Shown: positions 1 through 5,981, counted from the first letter of the stretch. The stretch: DNA of 6,964 nucleotides from JAFAVZ01 sp036009105 (GCA_036009105.1 DASYMJ010000035.1:1-6964), one strand, 5' to 3'. Notes: generated by a model not told the origin, from the sequence alone. A program made the numbers and translations.

Positions 1-1
1 C

Positions 2-181
2 ACGTACGTCTATGACCTGATGCGCTCCGAGGCCCTGGAGGAGCGCGTTCGCCGCAGACCCGGCCGCCACTATCCACGTGGCGTCAAGCGCAAGATGAGC
101 AGCTACCACATCGTGACCACGATCAACCGTCGCGCCAACGCTGTCATCGATCGCAGACCATGTCGGATCCGCTTAACTTAA
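2..181 (+). CDS. C-terminal end of a probable IS4-family DDE transposase (5' part outside window)
   Basis: An open frame enters from the left edge and ends at TAA 179-181, giving about 59 residues. It contains the stretch RPGRHYPRGVKRKMSSY followed by a basic tail rich in Arg. An R-x-Y-P-R-x-x-K-R motif close to the C-terminus is familiar from IS4-type transposases, where it follows the last catalytic region. The DDE catalytic residues would lie upstream and cannot be checked. The bases after the stop (about 173-200, including CTTAAGGCCATTGACGC) could be the right end of the element, but the matching left inverted repeat is outside the window. The call rests on motif memory only. Intact element versus remnant cannot be decided here. 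Confidence 0.5.
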   Translation, partial: TYVYDLMRSEALEERVRRRPGRHYPRGVKRKMSSYHIVTTINRRANAVIDRRPCRIRLT

Positions 182-281
182 GGCCATTGACGCTAAGCCA
201 CACATCGACGTAACACGCTCACCGTTAGAGTTGGCGACGTTTAATCCGCCGCGCCGGACGTTTCCCGGCGGGCGCCGTTCC

Positions 282-1301
282 CTACCCCCGCCTCACCAGC
301 ATGCAGTCCCCGTAACTGAAGAACCGGTACCGCTCCCGCACCGCCTCCTGGTATGCCCGGCGGATCGTCTCCAGGCCGGCGAAGGCGGAGACGAGCATCA
401 GCAGCGTCGACTCCGGGAGGTGGAAGTTCGTCAGCAGTTTGTCCACCGCGCGGAACTGATAGCCGGGGGTGATGAAGATGCTCGTCTCGCCGCGGCCGGG
501 CTCGAAGCCGTGCTCGCGAATGGCGCTTTCCAGGGTGCGCACGGAGGTAGTTCCGACGGCGACGATCTTGCGCCCCTCGGCGCGGGCGGCGTTCAGGCGC
601 GAGGCGGCGTCCGCGGAGATCTCGTAGCGCTCGGAGTGCATGCGGTGTTGGGAGACGTCGTCTACCTTCACCGGCTCGAAGGTGCCGATGCCGACGTGCA
701 GGGTCACGCGGACGACCTCGATGCCGCGGGCGGCGATGCGCTCCAGGATCTCGCGCGTGAAGTGCAGGCCCGCCGTCGGCGCGGCGATCGCGCCGCGCTC
801 CGCGGCGTACACGGTCTGGTAGTCCTCCCGATCGGAGGGGCGGGCGGAGGGGCGGGCGATGTAGGGCGGGAGGGGCATCACGCCGATGCGGTCCAGTTCC
901 GTGGGGTCGCCTTCGAGGCGGACCACGACAGTGCCCTCGTCTTTCGCCAGCACGTGTGCAAGGAGCGTGTCGGAGAGCGTCAGCACGTCGCCGATGTGCA
1001 CCCGCTTGGCGGGGCGGCACCAGGCTTCCCACGTCATCGGCTCGCGCTCCCGGGTGAGGAGGAGCTCGATGGGGTTCTTCATCTGCCCCTTCGGGCGGGC
1101 GAAGAGGCGGGCCGGGATCACGCGCGTGTCGTTCACGACGAGCACGTCGCTCGGGTCGAGGCGCTCGGGGAAGTGCGTGAAGACGTCGTGCTCGATGCGG
1201 TCGGGCGGCGTGACCACCATCATGCGCGAGGTGCCGCGCTCGCGCGGCTCCTGGGCGATGAGCTCGCGGGGAAGATGGTAGGAGAAGTCGGAGCGCTTCA
1301 A
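282..1301 (-). CDS. queA: S-adenosylmethionine:tRNA ribosyltransferase-isomerase QueA
   Basis: QueA transfers and isomerises the ribosyl part of S-adenosylmethionine onto 7-aminomethyl-7-deazaguanine at the wobble position of certain tRNAs, giving epoxyqueuosine; it is cytoplasmic. The 339-residue protein is full length for the family. Visible family blocks are VVNDTRVIPARLF (55-67), MPLPPYI (142-148), GAIAAPTAGLHFT (170-182), TLHVGIGTFEPV (200-211), VGTTSVRTLES (249-259), TNFHLPESTLLMLVSAFAG (291-309) and YRFFSYGD near the C-terminus. The start is TTG (1301-1299). An in-frame TAG lies two codons upstream, and the protein from TTG matches the usual QueA N-terminus (M-x-x-S-D-F-x-Y-x-L-P), so TTG is the only sensible start. 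No clear Shine-Dalgarno is visible. It diverges from the mog gene with 16 bp between starts, so its promoter must lie inside the mog coding region. Confidence 0.97.
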   Translation of the reverse strand: MKRSDFSYHLPRELIAQEPRERGTSRMMVVTPPDRIEHDVFTHFPERLDPSDVLVVNDTRVIPARLFARPKGQMKNPIELLLTREREPMTWEAWCRPAKRVHIGDVLTLSDTLLAHVLAKDEGTVVVRLEGDPTELDRIGVMPLPPYIARPSARPSDREDYQTVYAAERGAIAAPTAGLHFTREILERIAARGIEVVRVTLHVGIGTFEPVKVDDVSQHRMHSERYEISADAASRLNAARAEGRKIVAVGTTSVRTLESAIREHGFEPGRGETSIFITPGYQFRAVDKLLTNFHLPESTLLMLVSAFAGLETIRRAYQEAVRERYRFFSYGDCMLVRRG

Positions 1302-1305
1302 TCGC

Positions 1306-1311
1306 TACAAT
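1306..1311 (+). promoter_or_regulatory. -10 element TACAAT, probable leaderless promoter of mog
   Basis: TACAAT fits the TANNNT -10 consensus and sits exactly 6 nt before the ATG at 1318, so transcription would begin at or next to the A of the start codon. No convincing -35 box is seen at 16-18 bp spacing, and no Shine-Dalgarno precedes the ATG. Both agree with a leaderless transcript. The same geometry recurs before two other genes in this window. Confidence 0.5.
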
Positions 1312-1317
1312 CAAACC

Positions 1318-1800
1318 ATGATCCGGGCCCGCGTCATCACCTGCAGCGACGGCGTCTTCCAGCACACCCGCCAAGACCGCTCCGGCCCCGCCGTGCGCGC
1401 GCTGCTGGAGGCGAACGGCTGCGAGGTGGACATGGTCATCGTGGTGCCGGACGACCTGGAGGCCATCGCCACGGCGATGGAGAACGCGGTCGGCGACGGC
1501 GCGCGCCTGGTCGCCACCACGGGCGGCACCGGCATCGCGCCGCGCGACGTGACGCCGGAGGCGACCATGCGCGTGGCGGAGCGGGTCATTCCCGGCTTCG
1601 GCGAGGTGATGCGCGCGAGCTCCACCACCAAGATGGCGCCTCTTTCCCGGGCCATGGCCGCCGCCCGCGGCCCGGCACTGATCGTGAACCTGCCGGGCAG
1701 CGTGAACGGCGCCACCGAATGCCTCCAGGCAGTCCTCCACCTCATCCCCCACGCCATCGAGCTGCTCGCCGGCGAGCGGGTGGAGCAGCATCCGCGATGA
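1318..1800 (+). CDS. mog: MoaB/Mog-family molybdopterin-binding protein (molybdopterin adenylyltransferase)
   Basis: The MoaB/Mog family adenylates molybdopterin before molybdate insertion, in cytoplasmic molybdenum cofactor synthesis. The 160-residue single-domain protein has the expected length. The diagnostic substrate-binding loop TTGGTGIAPRDVTPEA is at 67-82, with D77 in the position of the conserved catalytic Asp. IPGFGEVMR (91-99), LSRA (109-112) and NLPGSVNGA (124-132) are further family blocks. An early SDG (10-12) follows the first beta strand. The start is ATG, with no ribosome-binding site but a TACAAT six bases upstream. Its TGA overlaps the ATG of the following NamZ gene (ATGA), so the two are probably co-transcribed and translationally coupled. 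MoaB and Mog cannot be separated safely from sequence by eye, so the symbol is tentative. No other cofactor-synthesis genes are in the window. Confidence 0.9.
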   Translation: MIRARVITCSDGVFQHTRQDRSGPAVRALLEANGCEVDMVIVVPDDLEAIATAMENAVGDGARLVATTGGTGIAPRDVTPEATMRVAERVIPGFGEVMRASSTTKMAPLSRAMAAARGPALIVNLPGSVNGATECLQAVLHLIPHAIELLAGERVEQHPR

Positions 1801-2984
1801 CGAGCACGGTCCAGCCCGGGCTGGAGGTCCTGCTCGCCGAGGAGTTGTGGAGGATTCAGGGAAAACGGATCGGCCTGGTGACGCATCAGAGCGCGGTCAC
1901 GAGCGACTTCCAGCACGCCGTCCGACTGCTGCACGCGGGGCGCGGCTGGAAGCTGACGGCGCTCTTCGGGCCGGAGCACGGCATCTGGGGCGAGGCGCAG
2001 GACATGGCGCACGTGCAGCACTCCGTCGACCCGCTGACCGGCCTCACCGTCTACTCGCTGTACGGCAAGAGCGAGGACGACCTCAAGCCGCGGCGCGAGA
2101 TCTTGCGCAACCTCGATGCGCTGGTCATCGACCTGCAGGACATCGGCTCGCGCTACTACACCTTCGTCTACACCATGGCCATCTGCATGCGCGAGGCGGC
2201 GGCGGTGGGCGTGCCGGTGATCATCCTGGACCGGCCCAATCCGATCGATGGGATGCATCTGGAGGGGAACATTCGGGAGGAGCAGTACTCCAGCTTCGTC
2301 GGCATGTTCCCGTTGCCGACGCGCCACGGCATGACGGCCGGCGAGCTGGCGCGCTACTTCAACAGCACCTTCAAGCTCGGCTGCGACCTCACCGTGGTGC
2401 CGATGCGCGGCTGGAAGCGGTGGATGTGGTGGGGCGACACCGGCCTGCCGTGGGTCATCCCCTCCCCGAACATGCCCACCGTCTACACCGCGACCGTCTA
2501 TCCCGGCATGTGTCTGATCGAGGGGACGAACCTGAGCGAAGCGCGCGGCACGACGCATCCCTTCGAGCTCTTCGGCGCACCGCAGCTCAAGCCTTTCGAG
2601 CTGGCCGACCGGCTCAACGCGCTCGATCTGCCCGGCGTCCACTTCCGCCCCCACTACTTCCTGCCGACCTTCCACAAGCACGCCGGCAAGGTGTGCGGCG
2701 GCGTGGAGCTGCACGTGACGAACCGCGCCGTCTTCGAGCCCTACCGCACCGGCCTGTGGTGCGTGAAAGTCGCGCGCGACTTCGATCCGGGGCAGTTCGA
2801 CTGGCGCCGCGAGACGTACGAGTTCGTCTCCGACCGGCTGGCCATCGACCTCCTCGCCGGAAGCGATCGCTATCGCAAGATCGTGGAGGGAGGGGGCGAC
2901 CTCGACGGGTGGGTGGAGGAGTGGGAGGAGCCGCTGCGCGAGTTCGCCCGGGCGCGGGAGGAGTTCCTGCTGTATCGGGATTAG
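1797..2984 (+). CDS. namZ: Exo-beta-N-acetylmuramidase NamZ family protein (DUF1343, GH171), copy 1
   Basis: NamZ enzymes remove N-acetylmuramic acid from the non-reducing ends of peptidoglycan glycan fragments, feeding cell-wall sugar recovery; the family was long known as DUF1343. The protein has 395 residues. Conserved blocks are GKRIGLVTHQ (22-31), GPEHG (58-62), DLQDIGSRYYT (112-122), LDRPNP (144-149), RHGMT (176-180), SPNMPT (223-228), EGTNLSEARGTT (242-253) and PFELFGAP (255-262). The Glu in GPEHG is a plausible catalytic residue (inference). There is no signal peptide or membrane segment, so it should act in the cytoplasm unless exported by another route. The start ATG overlaps the mog stop by 4 bases, with GGAG 11 bases upstream. 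The frame stays open far upstream on the antisense side of queA, but homology begins here. A paralogue, about half identical by eye, follows downstream. The gene symbol is by family only. Confidence 0.93.
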   Translation: MTSTVQPGLEVLLAEELWRIQGKRIGLVTHQSAVTSDFQHAVRLLHAGRGWKLTALFGPEHGIWGEAQDMAHVQHSVDPLTGLTVYSLYGKSEDDLKPRREILRNLDALVIDLQDIGSRYYTFVYTMAICMREAAAVGVPVIILDRPNPIDGMHLEGNIREEQYSSFVGMFPLPTRHGMTAGELARYFNSTFKLGCDLTVVPMRGWKRWMWWGDTGLPWVIPSPNMPTVYTATVYPGMCLIEGTNLSEARGTTHPFELFGAPQLKPFELADRLNALDLPGVHFRPHYFLPTFHKHAGKVCGGVELHVTNRAVFEPYRTGLWCVKVARDFDPGQFDWRRETYEFVSDRLAIDLLAGSDRYRKIVEGGGDLDGWVEEWEEPLREFARAREEFLLYRD

Positions 2985-3051
2985 CGATCGGCGATCAGGA
3001 GAGACCTGGCTCGCCTCGCGATGTGGCCGGTGCTCGCTGCCCGCCGCCCGC
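2984..3051. repeat. Palindromic repeat element A (degenerate GCGRKYR 7-mers), between the two namZ genes
   Basis: Two direct 7-mer units (GCGATCG, GCGATCA) start at the last base of the namZ1 TAG stop. About 33 bases later come three units in inverted orientation (3031-3051; on the minus strand GCGGGCG, GCGGGCA, GCGAGCA). The halves can partly pair. Elements B and C in this window share the same units, and A and C share CAGGAGA after the direct arm as well as the inverted arm itself. Here the element is not translated as it is at B and C. The SDRR frame continues through SLPAARF but reaches a stop before any gene. Confidence 0.7.
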
Positions 3052-3074
3052 TTTTTGCTGAGCACGATTCCTGC

Positions 3075-3080
3075 TACATG
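3075..3080 (+). promoter_or_regulatory. -10-like element TACATG, possible leaderless promoter of namZ2
   Basis: TACATG ends exactly 6 nt before the ATG at 3087, the same spacing as at mog and the cupin gene. It misses the final T of the TANNNT consensus. A T-rich stretch (3052-3057) lies at 17-bp spacing but is a poor -35. No Shine-Dalgarno precedes either 3078 or 3087. This is the weakest of the three leaderless candidates. Confidence 0.3.
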
Positions 3081-3086
3081 CACGGC

Positions 3087-4310
3087 ATGAAACTCGGCAT
3101 CGACGTCTTCCTCGCCGCCCATCGCGACCGCATCCGCGGGGCCCGCATCGGCCTGCTCACCAACTATGCGAGCTTCACCGCGAACAACGTCCGCAACGTC
3201 GATGCGCTGCTGGAAGTGGGCGGGTGGAAGTCGCTCACCATCTTCGGGCCGGAGCACGGCTACTGGGGCGCGGTGCAGTACATGGAGCCGGACCACGACG
3301 ACTCCTATCGCGAGGTCCCCATCCGCTCCCTGTATGACGGTACTTCGGGCTACGCGATGTTCCCCGAGCCGAAAGACATGGCGGAGCTCGACCTCCTGCT
3401 GGTCGACCTGCAGGACATCGGCGCGCGCTACTACACCTTCTACGCCTCCATGGCCAACTGCATGGAAGTCGCCGCCGCCGCGGGCGTGGACGTGTGGGTC
3501 CTCGACCGGCCGAATCCGCTCAACGGCAACGAGATGGAGGGCAACCTCCTCCGGCCGCCGTTCATCGCCTTCGTCGGGCAGTACCCGATTCCGAACCGGC
3601 ATGGGATGACCATCGGCGAGCTGGCCATCTGGCTCAACCGGCAGATCGGCTGCAAGCTGGAGGTGGTGCAGATGCAGGGCTGGCGGCGCGGGCTGTGGTG
3701 GGACGAGACCGGCCTGCAGTGGACCCATCCTTCCCCCAACATCCCTACCTTCGACACGGCCGTGGTCTATCCCGGCCTCGCGCTGCTGGAAGGGACGAAC
3801 CTCTCCGAAGGCCGCGGCACCACGCGCCCCTTCGAGCTGTTCGGCGCGCCGTGGCTCGATCCCTTCCGCCTCTCCGACGCCCTCAACGACCTGGGGCTGG
3901 CCGGCGTCCGCTTCGATCCGTTCTACGCCATCCCCACGTTCCACAAGCACGCGAACGAGCGCTGCGGCATGGCGCGCATCACGGTGACCGACCGCAAGGC
4001 GTTCAAGCCGGTGCGCACCGGCTTGTGGTGCATCAAGGTGGCGCGCGACCTCGACCCCCAGCGCTTCGCCTGGGACCCCAAGATGTACGAGTGGGCCAAC
4101 TGCGCCGCCATCGACGCGCTGGCCGGCACGATCGCGCTGCGCACGGCGATCGATCTGGAGCAGGACTTTGCCGAGTTCGTGGACGGCTACGATGCCTCCT
4201 CCCGCTTCGAGAAGGTGGAGCTCGCGGCCTACTCCGACGCCGGCCCGCGCCTGCACGTCCCCGGCCGCACCGACCGCGCGGGAGTCACCATTCCCGAGGC
4301 CTCGGCGTAG
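3087..4310 (+). CDS. namZ: Exo-beta-N-acetylmuramidase NamZ family protein (DUF1343, GH171), copy 2
   Basis: This is a second NamZ paralogue with the same block order as copy 1: GARIGLLTN (18-26), GPEHG (54-58), DLQDIGARYYT (107-117), LDRPNP (139-144), RHGMT (171-175), SPNIPT (216-221), EGTNLSEGRGTT (235-246) and PFELFGAP (248-255), then PTFHKHA and RTGLWC(I/V)KVARD shared with copy 1. Length is 407 residues, with a C-terminal tail that differs from copy 1 and ends in a Pro/Arg-rich segment. No signal peptide is visible. Starts at 3087 (MKLGIDVFLA), 3078 (MHG) or 3021 are all in frame. 3087 is preferred because homology starts there and a TACATG lies 6 nt upstream. The 3021 start would translate part of repeat A. 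The predicted reaction is release of N-acetylmuramic acid from glycan ends. Tandem duplication followed by divergence is the simplest origin; different substrates (free versus peptide-bearing fragments) are possible but not shown. Confidence 0.92.
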   Translation: MKLGIDVFLAAHRDRIRGARIGLLTNYASFTANNVRNVDALLEVGGWKSLTIFGPEHGYWGAVQYMEPDHDDSYREVPIRSLYDGTSGYAMFPEPKDMAELDLLLVDLQDIGARYYTFYASMANCMEVAAAAGVDVWVLDRPNPLNGNEMEGNLLRPPFIAFVGQYPIPNRHGMTIGELAIWLNRQIGCKLEVVQMQGWRRGLWWDETGLQWTHPSPNIPTFDTAVVYPGLALLEGTNLSEGRGTTRPFELFGAPWLDPFRLSDALNDLGLAGVRFDPFYAIPTFHKHANERCGMARITVTDRKAFKPVRTGLWCIKVARDLDPQRFAWDPKMYEWANCAAIDALAGTIALRTAIDLEQDFAEFVDGYDASSRFEKVELAAYSDAGPRLHVPGRTDRAGVTIPEASA

Positions 4311-4360
4311 CCCCTCACCCGGCCTTCGGCCCCCCGCTGCCCCGCAAGCGGGGCGAGGGG
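4311..4360. repeat. Multi-stem palindrome (REP-like, three-way junction), possible terminator of namZ2
   Basis: Directly after the namZ2 TAG, outer arms CCCCTC (4311-4316) and GAGGGG (4355-4360) enclose two inner hairpins. These are GGCC-TTC-GGCC (4321-4331) and CCCCGC-AA-GCGGGG (4340-4353). All three stems are perfect, which gives a cloverleaf-like fold. No U-tract follows, so it is not a canonical intrinsic terminator. Similar CCCTCACCC...GAGGG palindromes are common between genes in GC-rich bacteria. Confidence 0.7.
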
Positions 4361-4369
4361 TCTTGGGCG

Positions 4370-4375
4370 TAGACT
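4370..4375 (+). promoter_or_regulatory. -10 element TAGACT, probable leaderless promoter of the cupin gene
   Basis: TAGACT fits TANNNT and ends exactly 6 nt before the ATG at 4382. There is no Shine-Dalgarno in the short gap, and no obvious -35 is seen upstream, where the palindrome 4311-4360 ends. The geometry equals that of the mog promoter. Confidence 0.4.
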
Positions 4376-4381
4376 GGACGG

Positions 4382-4786
4382 ATGCTGCAGTCGCTGATTC
4401 TTGCCCTTCTCTTCGCCGTCCCTCCCGGCACGATTCAGGTGACGAAGGTGACTTGGAGCCCCGGCCCGCCGGCGTTGCCGAAAGGGACGCAGATCGCCGT
4501 CCTGGAAGGGGACCAGACCAAGGCCGGGATGTTCACCCTCCGCCTCAAGCTGCCCCGCGGCGCGCAGCTGCCTCCGCACTGGCATCCCCGTCCCGAGCGG
4601 GTGACGGTGCTCTCCGGCGAAGTGCGGGTCGGCTTCGGCGACAAGGTGAGCAAGGACGTGACGACGTTCCGGGCCGGCTCGTTCTACGTCAACCCGGCCC
4701 TGGCCCATCACTTCGTCAGCTTCCCCCAGGAGACGGTCATCCAGATCACGGGCGAGGGGCCGTGGGAAGTGCATCGCGTTGAGTAG
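4382..4786 (+). CDS. Exported single-domain cupin protein
   Basis: This small protein (134 residues) holds one cupin beta-barrel domain. Cupin motif 1 is complete: G60-x5-H66-x-H68-x3-E72-x6-G79 (core HWHPRPE). Motif 2 (99-113) keeps a His at 109/110, but has Leu instead of the usual Gly and no final Asn. The three His and one Glu can hold a divalent metal. The N-terminus (LILALLFAVPPG) is hydrophobic and looks like a short signal peptide, although it has no Lys/Arg in front, so export is likely but not certain. Substrate and reaction are unknown: cupins include oxygenases, isomerases and plain binding proteins, and this sequence does not decide. The gene overlaps the downstream pseudouridine synthase by 8 bases, and repeat B begins at the last base of its TAG stop. 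Confidence 0.85.
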   Translation: MLQSLILALLFAVPPGTIQVTKVTWSPGPPALPKGTQIAVLEGDQTKAGMFTLRLKLPRGAQLPPHWHPRPERVTVLSGEVRVGFGDKVSKDVTTFRAGSFYVNPALAHHFVSFPQETVIQITGEGPWEVHRVE

Positions 4787-5471
4787 CGAGCGGCGAGCGG
4801 CCGGCAACGAGCCGCTCGCTGTCTTGTACGAGGACGAGGCGCTGATTTTCATCAACAAACCGCCGGGCATGGTCGTCCAGCGCGGCTACGATCAGGAAGA
4901 GCCGGTGCTCGTGGAAGAGCTGGAAAAGATCAAAGGAAAGCTCTACCCGCTGCAGCGGCTGGACCGCGGCACGAGCGGCGTCCTCTTCTTCTCCCGGCGC
5001 TCCGAGGTCAACCCGAATCTGACTCGCCAGTTCGAGCAGAAGCGCATCCGCAAGACGTATCTCGCGCTGTGCGAGGGCGAGCTCGCCGAGCGGCAGACCA
5101 TCGACGCGCCGCTGCTGCGCATCGGGCCGATCTCCTTCGGCGTGCGGGAGGGGGGCAAGCGCGCGGTGACGCACGTCGAGCCGCTCGCCGCCACGCCCGG
5201 CGGATCGCTCCTGCGCATCGTCCTGGAGACGGGCCGCATGCATCAGATCCGCGTCCATCTGGCGGCCATCGGACATCCGTTGGCGGGAGATTGGCTCTAT
5301 GGACAGCGGAACGCGGCGAGGCCGATGCTGCATGCGGCGGAGCTGGCCATGACGCATCCCTTGACGAATCAACCGCTTCGGGTCGGCGCGCCCCTTCCCG
5401 AAGACTTCCTCGAAGAGGCGGAAAGGCGTGGGGTGGGCGTCCGGAACGGAGGACGAACCGACCCCTTGTGA
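4779..5471 (+). CDS. RluA-family RNA pseudouridine synthase
   Basis: This enzyme converts specific uridines of rRNA or tRNA to pseudouridine in the cytoplasm. The family blocks are YEDEALIFINKPPGMVV (17-33), the catalytic block LQRLDRGTSGVLFFSR (58-73) with D62 as the nucleophilic Asp, KTYLAL, and GRMHQIRVHLAAIGHPLAGDWLYG in the C-terminal half. At 230 residues it is about the length of RluA and lacks the N-terminal S4 domain seen in RluC/RluD. The usual His before RLD is Gln here. The start is taken as TTG at 4779 (GGGAAG about 9 bases upstream), overlapping the cupin stop. A TTG at 4824 would also leave the domain whole. With the 4779 start, the first residues (MSSERRAAGNEPLA) are encoded by palindromic repeat B. 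The target nucleotide cannot be predicted. Confidence 0.92.
   Translation: MSSERRAAGNEPLAVLYEDEALIFINKPPGMVVQRGYDQEEPVLVEELEKIKGKLYPLQRLDRGTSGVLFFSRRSEVNPNLTRQFEQKRIRKTYLALCEGELAERQTIDAPLLRIGPISFGVREGGKRAVTHVEPLAATPGGSLLRIVLETGRMHQIRVHLAAIGHPLAGDWLYGQRNAARPMLHAAELAMTHPLTNQPLRVGAPLPEDFLEEAERRGVGVRNGGRTDPL
4785..4820. repeat. Palindromic repeat element B (GCGAGCG units, perfect 10-bp inverted repeat)
   Basis: AGCGAGCGGC (4785-4794) and GCCGCTCGCT (4811-4820) are perfect inverted repeats with a 16-nt loop. Two GCGAGCG units run in tandem from 4786, the last base of the cupin TAG, followed by GCCGGCA. The element lies inside the predicted 5' coding end of the pseudouridine synthase gene and is a short version of elements A and C. 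Confidence 0.75.
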
Positions 5472-5495
5472 GTGCGGCTAAATGCTTGATTCAGT

Positions 5496-5501
5496 TAGAA
5501 T
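5496..5501 (+). promoter_or_regulatory. -10 element TAGAAT, promoter of the NTF2-like gene
   Basis: TAGAAT differs from TATAAT at one base. It lies in a locally AT-richer stretch (5480-5505) just after the pseudouridine synthase stop, about 45 bases before the downstream ATG. No good -35 is seen at 17-bp spacing. It would give a leader of roughly 40 nt containing a Shine-Dalgarno, in contrast to the leaderless pattern elsewhere in the window. Confidence 0.45.
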
Positions 5502-5533
5502 AAACCCCGTTCGGCACCCGTTACGCCGGACAT

Positions 5534-5538
5534 AGGAG
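5534..5538 (+). promoter_or_regulatory. Shine-Dalgarno AGGAG of the NTF2-like gene
   Basis: AGGAG lies 8 nt before the ATG at 5547. It is the only strong, well-spaced ribosome-binding site in the window, and it fixes this start. Confidence 0.75.
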
Positions 5539-5546
5539 ACACGAAG

Positions 5547-5981
5547 ATGAGACTCTGGACCCGAATGGCAATCGTCGTGACGCTGGCCTTCCCGGTCGCC
5601 GCGATGGCGCAGTTCAAGGACCTCGACGCCGCGATGTCGAACCTGACGCGCGGCTTCGGCAACGGAGACGCGCAGGCCATCATCGCCGGCATCGCCGATG
5701 GTGACCAGGTCATGCTGCAGTTCCCGGGGCTGGTCGACCAGAGCGGGTTCTTCGGCCGCGACCAGGCCGCGTACCTTCTGGACGGCCTGTTCAACAAGGT
5801 CAAGCCGGGCGGCTTCGAGCAGCAGAGCATCCGCAAGTCGAGCGCCGACGGGCAGGCGAACATCACCGCCTCCTGGACCGTGAGCGCCGGCGGCAAGACC
5901 GAGACGCGCGACCTCTACATCACGCTTCGCAACAAGAACGACCGCTGGTCGATCGTTTCGGTGCGCTCCGCGAGCAAGTGA
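5547..5981 (+). CDS. Exported NTF2-like (DUF4783-like / SnoaL-type fold) protein
   Basis: A 144-residue protein with a clear signal peptide: basic residues R2 and R6, a hydrophobic core (about 7-19) and a probable cleavage after AMA (residue 21). The mature part starts with an amphipathic helix (DLDAAMSNLTRGFGNGDAQA), then AIIAGIADGDQVMLQFPG, a helix around the FGRDQAAYLLDGLF segment, and strands ending in DRWSIVSVRSA. This layout resembles NTF2-like proteins, particularly the DUF4783 group: short helix, strand with LQF, helix before a Phe, and a final curved sheet. No catalytic residues can be named, so the function is unknown; it may bind a small ligand in the periplasm. It has its own -10 and Shine-Dalgarno. 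Its TGA overlaps the GTG start of the next gene. The family call is by pattern and moderately sure; that it is a real exported protein is quite sure. Confidence 0.8.
   Translation: MRLWTRMAIVVTLAFPVAAMAQFKDLDAAMSNLTRGFGNGDAQAIIAGIADGDQVMLQFPGLVDQSGFFGRDQAAYLLDGLFNKVKPGGFEQQSIRKSSADGQANITASWTVSAGGKTETRDLYITLRNKNDRWSIVSVRSASK

Noticed and set aside
252..270. Inverted repeat CGCCGG / CCGGCG with a 7-nt loop, as a possible queA terminator.
   Set aside because: The stem is only 6 bp and no T-tract follows on the queA strand, so it is not convincing in such GC-rich DNA.
231..1796. A plus-strand open frame that extends the NamZ1 frame upstream for more than 500 codons.
   Set aside because: It is antisense to queA and overlaps mog in another frame. 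Its translation is low-complexity Arg/Gly/Ala/His, and NamZ homology begins only at 1797.
1847..3061. A 404-codon plus-strand frame overlapping NamZ1 in a different phase.
   Set aside because: Its translation is an Arg/Ala/His-rich out-of-frame shadow with no conserved motif.
3021..3086. An upstream ATG start for NamZ2 at 3021.
   Set aside because: The extra 22 residues are encoded partly by repeat A, have no Shine-Dalgarno at suitable spacing and have no counterpart in copy 1. It is kept only as an alternative.
1311..4256. A 981-codon minus-strand open frame opposite mog and both namZ genes.
   Set aside because: It has no recognisable family and a His/Val/Arg/Ala-rich composition typical of the antisense frame of GC-rich genes. 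The plus strand carries well-conserved genes throughout.
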